From the NCBI GenBank assembly GCA_977006965.1, contig OZ345355.1:1550001-1614000 (forward strand): a stretch of 64,000 nucleotides of DNA, given 5' to 3'. Positions 1 to 9,524 of this stretch are shown piece after piece. The notes below the pieces were generated by a model. That model was not told where the DNA came from, searched no databases, and saw only the letters and a list, made by a program, of their open reading frames with translations. Origin of the DNA: Phymatolithon calcareum (Eukaryota; Rhodophyta; Florideophyceae; Hapalidiales). The translations under genes and the position numbers were made by a program. The stretch's first letter is position 1; each line of letters opens with the position of its first letter.

Positions 1-612
1 CGTAACGTTCACCTTTTTTGAGTTGGAAAAGGCTCCACAGAGCCTGTAACACTTTGCTAGACTGGTTGCCGATGTTGGCTTAGTGTGTACGGACGCGCCG
101 ACCACTTGGCGCGGGTCTCTTTCTCGTGACATGGCAGGTCTGCTTCTTCAGACTGAAAATCGTATTTTTGTTCCTACCACCGAACGACGCCCATTTAAGG
201 TAGTAGTTGGGGTACTCCTCGGACAGAACACAAGCCCGCCTTTCCAAAGATGCCGCGAACTATCTGATTCGCATTCTTTTGACATACTTTTTTGACCTTT
301 CAAAACCCCCCTCAATTGAGGTGGTTAGTAAACTAGACACTAGAACCCACAATTCAGAAGAAACGCTACTCAGCAGCTCGTGTTACGTCTCCAGAAAACA
401 TAACTCCAGTTTCAAACCATCTCTTTTTAAAATCTTTATGCTTTCGCTCTTCGTTAAAACATAACTCCAGTTTTGTCCTTTTCTGTGCAAGAGATGCATA
501 CATTACGTCAATGGTGTACTATTAATGACTTTTTGTAAGAACAATAGCGATTTGAAAAGGCATTTAAAGAGCGATACCTGAAGCCGGTCATCAGAAAAAC
601 AAAATCTCGATA
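1..612. other. No gene recognised
   Basis: All six frames are broken by stops and the short open stretches have no family signature. Moderately AT-rich sequence without clear repeats. Confidence 0.5.
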
Positions 613-1058
613 TTGAACATCACCTCCAGCAGTATACCGTTCTGCAATATCATCCTTCACGGTATGCTGGAAGACGAAGAAAAAGAGCTCATTGCTCTAA
701 AAAGCCGCCTCTGGCGTATGGGCTTCGACAAGAACAATCGACCATCTCAGAAAACAAGGACAGAGTTCCCGAAGCCTCCACTGCTGTATTTGAGTTTCTG
801 TGCAAATATCCTGGCAATACAATCGCAAGGCAATGGAAAATTCTACTCGAAATCTATGTAAGCTCGGACATTGACGGCGACTTGGAGAACAAAAAGCAAT
901 GCTCCAATGCGGTCTCGGTATGTAAAACGGGGTGTGGAAAGTGTCGCAGTTGAAAAGAGAGTTGCAAGAGATTGTCCGTGAGCATAAAGTGCATTTCGAA
1001 GGGGAGCCAGTACCAGATCTTGGAGAGAAGTCCGCGAACATACAGGAAGATGTATAAT
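613..1058 (+). pseudogene. Frameshifted remnant of an unrecognised gene
   Basis: Three successive plus-strand frames give protein-like sequence. An ATG at 664 opens an acidic, helix-prone stretch beginning MLEDEEKELIALK. The reading then shifts frame to a stretch containing FEFLCKYPGNTIARQWK and YVSSDIDGDLENKKQC. After about position 930 it shifts again to a charged C-terminal stretch, QLKRELQEIVREHK, that ends with TAA at about 1056-1058. Each segment reads as ordinary soluble protein but no single frame is open throughout. The second break holds GTATGT and CGCAG 32 bp apart, probably too short for an intron, so small indels are likelier than splicing. I recognise no family. It could be the 3' part of a longer gene. 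Confidence 0.35.
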
Positions 1059-1142
1059 TTATTCACTCGGTCGTCTTCTAATAGCAATATGTACTTTCCT
1101 TTCTTATATCTCGTCTTGCTGGCGAAAATAGTGTTTCTATAA

Positions 1143-1284
1143 ACCTGGCGCACTAATTGTTGGTCACAACTATTAGTGCGGGTTCCTAAATAGTATACCA
1201 GGTTCCTGAATAGTGCGGTCCACACTAATTGTTGGTTCCAGCTTGGATTTTCATGTTCCTAATTAGTGCGGTCCGCACTAATTG
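1143..1284. repeat. Cluster of short palindromic repeats
   Basis: The motif GCACTAAT and its reverse complement ATTAGTGC recur within about 140 bp, mixed with copies of GGTTCCTRAWTAGT. The best unit, at 1263-1283, is a perfect palindrome (ATTAGTGCGG, one central T, CCGCACTAAT). A second unit near 1217-1240 is the same with one change. This may be a decayed mobile-element end or a protein-binding array. Confidence 0.5.
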
Positions 1285-1894
1285 TGGTCATTACTGTACC
1301 GCGTCAGGCCTGCTGTGATCAACGGAAATTCCGCGATAAACTCGGTGTCGTTTGAAGTCCGTGTTGTCGAGTTGGGAAGATTCTGGACGGTGCCAGTCAG
1401 AATGGCGCATCCCAATTCTCGGGTGTCAGCTTCAGGGGAACTCGGTTTGTTTCGTCGACTGCACGTAGGAACGCTATTGTTGATGCCGTGCGCCATGGGC
1501 GCAAGGAGGCAGCTACTGCTGTGTTCGCTCTTGGAAGAAACTTAGATATCCAGTCACTGTCAAAATTTCTGATTCGTTTATGCCTCCGGCAAGGTCGTCT
1601 GACGCTTCGGCCTCAAGGACCTTCAGACTTGGAACTGCACCAACTTCGAAGATCATCGCAAGTGAGCAGATCTTTTCTGCGTTCGTTGCGATCACATGTT
1701 TCATGATTTGGTTCGTTGCAGTATGGAGGTTCTTTACGTCTGCTTTGCGAAGAGAGCCACTTCTTTCTTCCTTTATGCCAGAGCTTACGCTAGAGAAAGT
1801 CCTCGTTGATCAAAAATTGGAGTATCTCTACGAGTCTTTCCTTGCACAGATCTTCTACCTTTCCTCATGCAGTCTTCCAATTAATTGTAGTTGA
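1285..1894 (+). other. Broken open frames with one membrane-like segment
   Basis: Overlapping plus-strand frames read as protein for 60-100 residues each. The last, 1580-1894, contains a hydrophobic run (FSAFVAITCFMIWFVAVW) that could span a membrane, followed by a charged tail (LTLEKVLVDQKLEYLYESF). No frame links them and no family is recognisable. It may be a decayed membrane protein gene; the minus strand also has moderate open frames, so orientation is not secure. Confidence 0.2.
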
Positions 1895-2790
1895 AGCAGC
1901 CGGACCAGAAAAGCGTCGAATTAGGTGCTTCCTTGTCTCTTTGACGCCAGACGGGCACACCTTGTACATTGGATCGTACAGTAACCGTTCATACTCGCTG
2001 TGTCCACGGTGAAAGTATGCCGCAACAGGACAGCAAATCACTATGAGCTGGTGTAGTACCTCGTCTGTACGTCGCTGCGAGATGTGTAGATCTTTCGGGA
2101 ACGTCGGTACGGTCACTGATTTGCTTCTACAGGACGGTTGGATAATGTATTATGCCGCTTCCAAAGTGAGAAGAATCGCCTGATCCAACACCAGACTCGA
2201 TTCCAAAATTCCCCGCCGCGCGAGGTCATCGCGACGCCGCAATGACTCGGTAGCCGAACGAATTTTTTTGTAAACCTCGTGTGAAATTATTCGTTCCTTA
2301 CGATTCCATAGCTTCCACACTACGTCGCCAAACGTTCGCGGTTGCCAATTGAGCGCGTTTATGAGCTACGGCTGTCATTGAACCATCTGATGGCGTTGCC
2401 GCGCGAAAGATCTAGGGTTGATACTGCCTGAAACACATGCACCGCCACAAGGGCAATATTGAAGTGAATCTTTTCCGACATCGAGTTGCTCTTCAGAAAC
2501 GCATTCTGCAGAAAATCTCGTTCGAGCACTCGCGCGCATCCGAGTTCACACAAATTTGCAGCTCTTGTACTTCCTCTGTTTCCTGAAGACATTATTGCAG
2601 CTTGCACTTCTTCGGCGAGCCTCTTCGCACCTTGGACACAAGAGAGCAAAAAGTAGATCAACTCGTTGTTTTCTGCGGCGAAAAAAGTCTTTCCTCGACA
2701 ATCTGCAATCACCTAACTTCGGGGCGCTGGAACCCATTCCTCTTCTCTTTACTTCGACTAATAGCTCGATTAGGTAATGACCAAGACTAA
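1895..2790. other. No gene recognised
   Basis: Short opposing open frames only, none with a recognisable motif. Confidence 0.4.
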
Positions 2791-3237
2791 TCAGCTAGTT
2801 ACTGACGCGGCACTCTCGCACTGCTCATCATTGTCGGATGGGATCTCCGTCACAATGGGGCCAGAGATGATATGAGACTGGTCTTCTGCGTCCATCTCGC
2901 TTAGAGTAAGGGACGGTTGACGATCTGGGTACGCTGGGTCATAGTACGCGCGATGAAACGTCGGCGAGCAGGGCTCTTTGTCTGGTGTGTCATCCGGGAA
3001 AGGGACGGAACGGCCATTGGAGGGGACGCTCGCAGCGCTGGACTCTGATGACACATAGAGAGCGCCTTGTGGAGGCGGCCGGCGGATCTCAGTTTCTTCT
3101 AGATGGTGGGCAGTGGGGGATCGAATTGGAGCAATGGGTGCTGGGACATATCCAGAAATTTCCAGTCTCTTGCAAGGGCGATTCTCTCTTTCATCGGGAA
3201 TCTCGGTATTGTAAAATTTCCTTTTTAACTTCTCCAT
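2791..3237 (-). CDS. Hypothetical protein, 148 residues
   Basis: An ATG-started frame (start codon complement at 3235-3237) encodes a polar, proline- and serine-rich protein. The N-terminus is basic (MEKLKRKFYN; RENRPCKRLE) and could carry a nuclear localisation signal. The middle is rich in Pro/Ser (IRSPTAHH, RRPPPQGAL, SSESSAASV). The C-terminal third is acidic (SEMDAEDQSH, SDNDEQCESAA). No domain, membrane segment or signal peptide is visible, and the composition suggests a mostly disordered protein. The opposite strand is also open in part, so coding status rests on composition and a proper start codon. It could be the last exon of a longer gene. Confidence 0.45.
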   Translation of the reverse strand: MEKLKRKFYNTEIPDERENRPCKRLEISGYVPAPIAPIRSPTAHHLEETEIRRPPPQGALYVSSESSAASVPSNGRSVPFPDDTPDKEPCSPTFHRAYYDPAYPDRQPSLTLSEMDAEDQSHIISGPIVTEIPSDNDEQCESAASVTS

Positions 3238-4316
3238 TTTGCAAAAAGGGTGGAGGACGTGCAGGATCTCGCAAACATGGACCTTACGGTCGTTACAATG
3301 TCTACCTCATAAACTGGACAAAACTACTATAGTGCTAATATTTGTTCCCCCAATGCTCCTCTCCAGAATGACGATATGTGTAGTGTACATTAGAATTTGA
3401 TCCATTTCCTAGACTATGTCCCCATGCTCGAGGAAAGTACCATCGAGCAGATGTTACTTTCCTTCTCTTAGGTATCATTATGCCAAATGGCGAGGGGACG
3501 TCTCCAATGCACTAGCGGAGTGTGCAGACCCTTTTCTTACCGTATTCTGCCTCCCTCGCGGCTACTGTCATTAAGAAATGGGTATTCTCGCGAAGTAAAC
3601 TTGCCATTACAGCACGTGACAAACAAGTGCCGGCAATACACATGTGCAAAATGAAGAAATCAGAACTTTTTATTAGCATTTTAAAATAAATACAGGTTTT
3701 TGCATTTGCATATGATGAAATTCAGCATTTTCCACGGCGCCTGCTCCCCCGGTGTATATCAACGTACCTTCATGAATCGCCATGTGTTTTCGCAACTATT
3801 TGTGATCTTCGAATTGGGGGTGCATATGATAACAACGCGAGTGTATCATAACAACGCCCGAAAGCACGACAACACTGGCACGGGTGATGGATGCTTGGGT
3901 CTCGCGCAAATTCCGATTGACACCAAGTGCCGAAGCTCCGTGCGGTGCCACCGTGTGGAACACGGAACATGATTATGGCCCAGGTCTTCCCCCTTTTTTG
4001 TGTGCTCCTAATAACGTAACGTATCACATAGTAAAATGCTGTACTATATCCCAAAAACTGTACTTCTCACAGAAAGCTCAATTTTTTATATTTTTCATAC
4101 AAGACCAGAAAACGGGATTTTCCGCAACTCCCAGCTCAATACTGATTATGATAATAATTAAAATAGACACTAGCAGTTGATAGATACTTCACAGTTACCT
4201 CCTACCCGCAAAGCATTGTTATCTGCATTTATATTCACTGGAGTCGTGTAATGTACAGTATTTCTACAGCGTTTAAGCTACCAAATATCGAGAGTCGATA
4301 GGTACAGTGATGCAGC
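3238..4316. other. AT-rich intergenic sequence, no gene seen
   Basis: Only short overlapping frames on both strands. The stretch after 4060 is strongly AT-rich and probably includes the upstream region of the GTPase gene. Confidence 0.45.
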
Positions 4317-4400
4317 TGCATCAATATGTACTGCTCGTACAGTAATCTCTACTAGTATCTACTAGTAGAGATTACTGCACGAGCAGTACATATTGATGCA
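4317..4400. repeat. 41-bp fold-back (near-perfect hairpin)
   Basis: Left arm 4317-4357 and right arm 4360-4400 are reverse complements with one T/C mismatch, separated by only 2 nt. The arms start TGCATCAATATGTACTGC and meet at ACTAGTA. The right arm ends about 100 bp before the GTPase start codon, so a transcript beginning upstream would carry a very stable hairpin. It may instead be a template-switch inverted duplication. Confidence 0.9.
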
Positions 4401-4501
4401 CAGAACAGTCGCACTTCCGCGTGCGCGCTTGCAAAAAGAGTAATTCGTGCCACTCCACGACAAGCGTCTGCACAAGGTGTCGACGAAGCGAATCGGCGGT
4501 A

Positions 4502-6338
4502 ATGGATTTCATATCTCCGGCGAGGATTGCAACGCAGATTAAGGATGAAATCGGCGCGAAGTATGTTTTTTCTCTTTCCTGTCGTCGTTTTAGCGCTCGA
4601 AATTCCTCGATCATTAACTTTTGGGCCTCTCTCTGTATTTGCAGGTATAAATCATTCGTGGACAAACTCAAAGAGAATAGTCCGAGGATATTAGTCGTCG
4701 GCGATACAGGTACCGGCAAATCGAGCCTCATCAACATTGTCTTTGGCTTCTCCACGGAAAAAGGCGCAGCTGTCAGAGCAGGAGGCCAGCCCGTTACGCA
4801 GGAATTCGAACAATACGGACCAACGGACTGCGCGCCAGTACGCATAATCGACTCTAAGGGCATCGAGAAGCTATCTGCAACAGAGCAGATGGACGACATT
4901 CGTGTGTTCATCAATAAGGAGACCGAGGACGATCCCCTTAATGCTATTCATTTAGCATACTACTTCGCTGATGAGCGCTTCCAGCGGGGAGACGTTACAA
5001 TCATTGAGGAATTGCAGAAGCTCTGTGGCGTCATTGTGATTCTCAACAAATGTGACAAGCGTACGGAGGATTCGATAAGAAACACAGAGAATGCGATTCG
5101 AGATCATTTTCCGAGCATAGACATCATTAAGTGCGGTGATCCGCGTGGAACACGGAACTGGATCCCGAAGACGTGTACCAACGATAAGTGTCCTGATAAG
5201 GAGTTCATCCCGGAGGTTAATTTTCACAGGAAGACTTGGAATTGCACCGCAGTTGTGGATACTTATGAGGATCCCGAAACCATGGTTGTCTGCAACGTCT
5301 ACTGCCCTGGGCATGGCGATGATCAGCCCTTTGGCCACAAAGAGCTTGTGCACAGAAGCTTTGAACTGCTACCCGAATTGTGCCAACGGTTAGTGCGCTC
5401 TGTCCTACGAATACTCCAAACTCTAGTGAATGGTGAGCAGCTGAGTTTTCGTGCGAGCTCTTTTTGCAACGTTTTAACTCAAAAACGTTTTGTGTTGCGT
5501 ACATGTCTCCGTTTTTCGCGCAACAGTTCGTTCATGGTCGCACAGCGGGTTGATTTGGTAAGATCAACATTTTTCCGTCCCGCCCTCTACCATGATCTTC
5601 TCGACGTGCGCGGTTTCCCGTCCTCTGATTTTGACTTTCTACTCTAATACATTGTTTGAAAAATTTGTGTAGGCACGGAAGCACACATGGGCAGCCGGCA
5701 TAATTGTGACGTCAACTGTGACTGCTTGTGGAATTGGTGCGACGCCGATTCCATTCTCGGACATCGGGCCTCTACTGCTACTTGAAGGAGGCATGGCGGC
5801 TTCTTTGATGGCAGTATATGGTGTAACTGTAGGACCACTTAATGTTTCCGACGTGGTGAAAGTCAGTTCTGGAGGAGTTGGCATCGCGGCCGCACTTGGA
5901 TACGGGACCGCGCAGGTTTTGAAATTAATTCCCGGGTTTAATGTAGCTGGAGCTGCAATCGACATGGCAATCGCGGGGTACGCATCTTATCCATTTCCAT
6001 TCGCGTAATGTTCATGACGTGTACTAACGTGGGGATCTTCGTGTTCGTCTTTAAATATCAACAGGACTACTGTTTGCGCGCTCGGGATTGGACTCTCAGC
6101 GGCTTTGGCTCACGTTTTAAGCTTCCAGGACCGCGAGCAATCCTCACAAATTGACATCAAGCATCTAGTGGAAGTAGCTTCAAAGACCGTGAATGTCGGC
6201 AACCTGATTCAAAGAATCATGTCGGGCACTGGAGGCAGTACAGAAGCTCAAGTTTCGTCCTTGATCGCTGCAAGAACTCAAGACCTGCAGACGCTTTCCG
6301 AAAATGAAATTGTCCCGGTGGGTCATAGCAGTAATTAG
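4502..6338 (+). CDS. P-loop GTPase with DUF697-like C-terminal region (4 exons)
   Basis: Reconstructed exons are 4502-4560, 4645-5425, 5673-5977 and 6065-6338, giving 472 residues. Intron 1 (GTATGT...TTGCAG, 84 bp) and intron 3 (GTACGC...CAACAG, 87 bp) have clear splice sites. For intron 2 only the weaker donor GTGAAT at 5426 keeps frame; the stronger-looking GTGAGC at 5433 does not. G motifs: G1 GDTGTGKS (residues 39-46), G3 DSKG (89-92), G4 NKCD (154-157). Between G4 and the C-terminal region lies a Cys-containing insert (CTNDKC, then NC, VVC, VYC) that could bind metal. Exon 3 encodes hydrophobic, Gly/Ala-rich sequence beginning WAAGIIVTSTVTACGIGATP and PIPFSDIG, the pattern of the DUF697/YcjF-type region of some Era-like GTPases, suggesting membrane association. 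The substrate pathway is unknown. The 41-bp fold-back lies just upstream. Confidence 0.82.
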
Positions 6339-6906
6339 GGCATCCCGGAGCCCCCTTATGTACCCGTTATTATATGTTACTCAAGGCTTCAGGTCGATGA
6401 GAATGAGGTGAGAGTATTGCCTTCGTAGCAGCTCTAGATGCAATAATTAATTTGGTGGGGAATCAAGGAACTTTCAATACAGAACCGATAATTGTTTCAA
6501 GAAGAAGCATTTTTTTGCTGGAGTGCTGCACAATGTGGTCCTTCGGACGTGTTTAAGGACCATGTCTTATCCGAGTGCAATTGGCTGGTTGTACCTCCGG
6601 CCTTCACCCATTGATAGTATGGCAGTAATAGCTAGCGTCTAAGTGGTGACTCGACCATTGGGTATCGGAGCTATACTAAATGCTGATCGGCAGCGCTGAG
6701 GGCTAGAGACGACGAAGCATTGATGGTCACCCCGTTTGCGTGAGAAAGGGGCTGAGGGCATGGAGGTTGTACGAAAAACTACGAGAGAAGAACAAGAGAT
6801 GCAAACCCCTGTCTCTCAAACCTGTATGCACGTACAAGTATAAGCTCGATTTCTCGCAGAGACAGTGGAAGGAAAACTCTTCTTCAAATGTTTGCGGCGG
6901 TCGAGT
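6339..6906. other. Intergenic sequence, no gene recognised
   Basis: No convincing frame. The right part (about 6690-6906) leads into a LINE 3' tail and may be non-coding LINE sequence. Confidence 0.4.
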
Positions 6907-6972
6907 GAGAAGCAGCCCTGTTACTCAAATTGAGGTTTTGGGAGCTTTCAAAATAAAACATCACATATCCCC
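6907..6972 (+). repeat. LINE 3'-tail fragment (tail type 3)
   Basis: Contains CCCTGTTACTCAAATTGAGG followed by GGGAGCTTTCAAAATAAAAC and CACATATCCCC. The same block is at 48231-48300 (minus) and 60092-60163 (plus, right after a LINE reading frame), so it is a dispersed LINE 3' end. It abuts the left edge of the duplicated array. Confidence 0.75.
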
Positions 6973-6975
6973 GCC

Positions 6976-7290
6976 CATGTGGTTGTGGCGGACCAAGTGG
7001 TAGGGGCTACGCAAAATGGACGACAGGGGAGTCCCTCTGCACAGTCTCCATTGCCGCATCTTTCCAATTCAGCACCATTGATGGTAGGCACACAAGGGGA
7101 AGGCCAACGTCGCTGCTCACCACCGATGATGCGTGTAAGGCGGGCAACAGGATTGGGCGCAGTTTGGCAGTGGAGATGAACTGAGATTTGAGTAGTTTTG
7201 ATCCCTCTTCGTCGATTTGAGCTGCTGGCGTTTCCAGCACTACCGTGTAAAGTAATACTTTGTGCTATCCGTCATTCACAAAGAACCGAC
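6976..7290. repeat. Array spacer repeat, copy 1 of 3
   Basis: This segment (CCCATGTGGTTGTGGC, AAAATGGACGACAGG, AGTCTCCATTGCCGC, ATCCGTCATTCAC in order) is repeated at about 14380-14720 and 32385-32920, each time beside an X gene copy. Copy 1 is the most diverged. It marks the left boundary of the X-Y array. Confidence 0.8.
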
Positions 7291-7319
7291 TTTGGAATTC
7301 TGCTGGTGATGAAAGTCTT

Positions 7320-7545
7320 ATCGACAGTGCGTACACTGTCGGTGTTCAAATAGCAGAGGCAACTGGTTAAGACAATGTATGATTATGATTTTCGTATCAT
7401 AGGGCCCCCTGGAGTGGGGGATAGAGGCCAGGCATCTCTGTGCCTCCCTCTCCGTCGCGTACAGAGGTGCTGAGCATTTCAAGCATCCAGAGACCCGCCC
7501 AAAGACCGCACATCCTCGCGGCGTGATCATACAACAAATTTGTTT
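7320..7545. other. Short palindrome and shared X-flank block
   Basis: CGACAGTG-CGTA-CACTGTCG forms a 20-bp inverted repeat at 7322-7341. The block at about 7410-7530 (TCCCTCTCCGTCGC; CATCCAGAGAC; AAAGACCGCAC; TCCTCGCGGCG) recurs at about 21650-21745 after the Ty3-type element, supporting a common origin for both X-flanking regions. Confidence 0.6.
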
Positions 7546-7559
7546 CTAAATGGTATATT

Positions 7560-8591
7560 TCTATCACGTTCGCCCTGCTTGCGTAGCTACGCAGTGACTG
7601 CAGACATTGTCTTTTCCCTCCCCACCAGTCTTTCCACTGCCGCCGCATCCTCAGCGTTCAACTATAAACTTGCCTTCTTTTCAAAATCCAAGCCTTTCTA
7701 TCCTCTCATGCGGTCTCCACGGTGCACGGAAACACACATGTATTTTTCCATGATCCTGTACTTCAAACATCATGACGATCGCTGTGCCCATGCCCATATC
7801 ATAGAGGCCTTCACCTTACAAGACTTTCCCTTCATGCTTTCGTAGCTCAGGAAGACGCCCCACCCCCGCACGACGGCAACCGGCGAGAACACTCCGTGCT
7901 CCAGCGCCCCACATACACGGGTCGCTCGCAAGCGCCAATGCGCTTCCCGCGGGTTGCATGACCTCGACCACAGTACTGATAACTGGGCGTTTCGAACGAT
8001 TTCCGCAACCACACGGCAGATTATGCTGTGAGGATCGCTAGGCTGGGAAGCAAATTGCCAATACGAGGCTGGTCGATGCGCCTCGGTCTCACCGCCGATG
8101 GCTACGCCGCCGCCGCAACGCGCACCGCGTGCACCGCCACCTACAACATCACGAATGCGCACTGTAGCACCTGAGTCGAGCCCGCGCAGACTATTACCAT
8201 GTCCGCCTGAGCTCCAGCTCGTGCATGCCGCTGCTTCATGGCATGCCTATACCTAATGGGATATCGAACGTGTCTCGTCATTCTGCAGATCGTCTCCATA
8301 TAAGCGTGATGCAGGGCGCCTTCGAACGGGGCACTCGTGAAAGCACTCGACTTCTCGAGCGCGGGTGTGCCGACCGCGGTTGTGGACGGGTTTGCACCTG
8401 CAGGACGGCCGGTAGTTGCCGAAAAGTTTTTCGCGGATGTGGATGTGTGCAGCGGAGATGGATTGTGCGGACAGCATGGAACGCACTGTGTCGCTTTGGG
8501 GAGGCGGACGTGAAGAGGAGGTCTTTGGCGAAGGCGCGGTGTGTGGGTAGTTCGGCATAGCTGAAACAGCGTCGCTTGTGTCGGCGGACAT
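7560..8591 (-). pseudogene. Gene X, copy 1 (GC-rich, broken)
   Basis: The reading starts at an ATG at 8591 and reads MSADTSDAVSAMPNY, then SSSRPPPQSDT and IREKLFGNY. The X3 and X4 copies start at the matching position and preserve the same frame (MAADTSNAVSAMPDY; MAAGTSDVVLAML), which identifies the strand and start. After about 70 residues the frame must shift to continue (TSAPFEGALHHAY in another frame), and again near 8160 (MRIRDVVGGGARGARCGGG). At least two breaks mean this copy is not functional, unless short introns were missed. No domain is recognisable. GC content is clearly higher than in neighbouring DNA. Y copy 1 lies upstream on the same strand, about 930 bp away. Confidence 0.5.
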
Positions 8592-9524
8592 AGATGGTCA
8601 TGATGGGACGTCGAGAACGGTATCCCGATGCTACGACGGGGGGTTGAATTTGGAAGAGGCAAGGCGAAGGAGAATGCTCCCGACCACCTGCGTTCGCTCG
8701 TCGTGCATGATGTTGCTGATGTGGTTCAGTTTGGAGACGGAATTGGCGATGAGGTGTACAGGGCAGTACAATTTGGTTGATTGTTATCTCGTTGAAACGC
8801 GGGCGTTGATGAGTGTGTTTGAATTGGTGTATTGTAAAGAATGGACTATCTTTACGCTGTAGTACCAAATGTTGGAGAATAGATGTAAGAAGGTGTTACT
8901 CTAAGGAGGACGGTGGAAACTCCCGTAGCTATTCTATCGAAATCAGTTGTCATCAACCCGTGTGGGGAGTGCTACATCTCGCTTGAATGGACTGCGAATG
9001 ATATAATCCACTGCATATCCCATTCACCGATAGTGCAAGAGTCTAAACGTTCTATTGCAACGGTATATCACGGCGTGCTGTTAGCACTAGTCCTCCACGC
9101 GCGGCGGTACAGCAAGAAGCAAACCGTATTATGCATTCGCTCCTTCTTCGGAGGCAAAATTTATTTTTAAATTTGATAAAAGCTGGAATTTCATGGTACA
9201 GTAGTCGAATTCGGCTACCCTTCGATGGACACGAGGTCTCTACCCCAAATTAGACTGATGATCAGATTGCCTTTCGATTGGGAATACTTTGCTGAGTTGA
9301 TCCGAATCACGACATCACCTGACTTCACCCAAATGCCCGTCTCTACATTTGCAAGACCGCTTTTAAAAAAGCGGTCTTGCAAATGTAGAGACGGGCAGGC
9401 ATATGCATATGTTGTGCTTCCTACAGCAATGCCCAGCATGAGTCTTTCTGTTTTATTATGCGTATTACAGGAAATCGATTTTGATGCAAGACAACTACAA
9501 CACATGTTGATGCACACAATGTAA
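8592..9524. repeat. Spacer between X1 and Y1, paralogous to 24865-26425
   Basis: Collinear with 24865-26425 once a 618-bp MITE is removed from the latter: shared blocks include CACCTGCGTTCGCTCGTCGT, ATCTTTACGCTGTAGTAC, TACTCTAAGGAGGACGGTGG and GATCAGATTGCCTTTCGATT. A part (about 8640-8890) also recurs at 34570-34940. The position 8888-8905 preserves the empty insertion site of the MITE. No gene is evident. Confidence 0.8.
9334..9397. repeat. 31-bp perfect fold-back
   Basis: Arms 9334-9364 and 9367-9397 are exact reverse complements with a 2-nt AA spacer (arm begins TGCCCGTCTCTACATTTGC). The paralogous spacer at about 26220-26265 has only the right arm, so the left arm is an inverted duplication gained by this copy. 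Confidence 0.92.

Noticed and set aside
5432-5440. Donor GTGAGC at 5433 for GTPase intron 2
   Set aside because: Better consensus, but with the acceptor at 5672 it puts the DUF697-like region out of frame; GTGAAT at 5426 restores frame.
8278-8868. 196-codon minus-strand frame overlapping X1
   Set aside because: It is out of register with the frame conserved between X1, X3 and X4, and is rich in His/Arg/Pro as expected for a GC-rich shadow.
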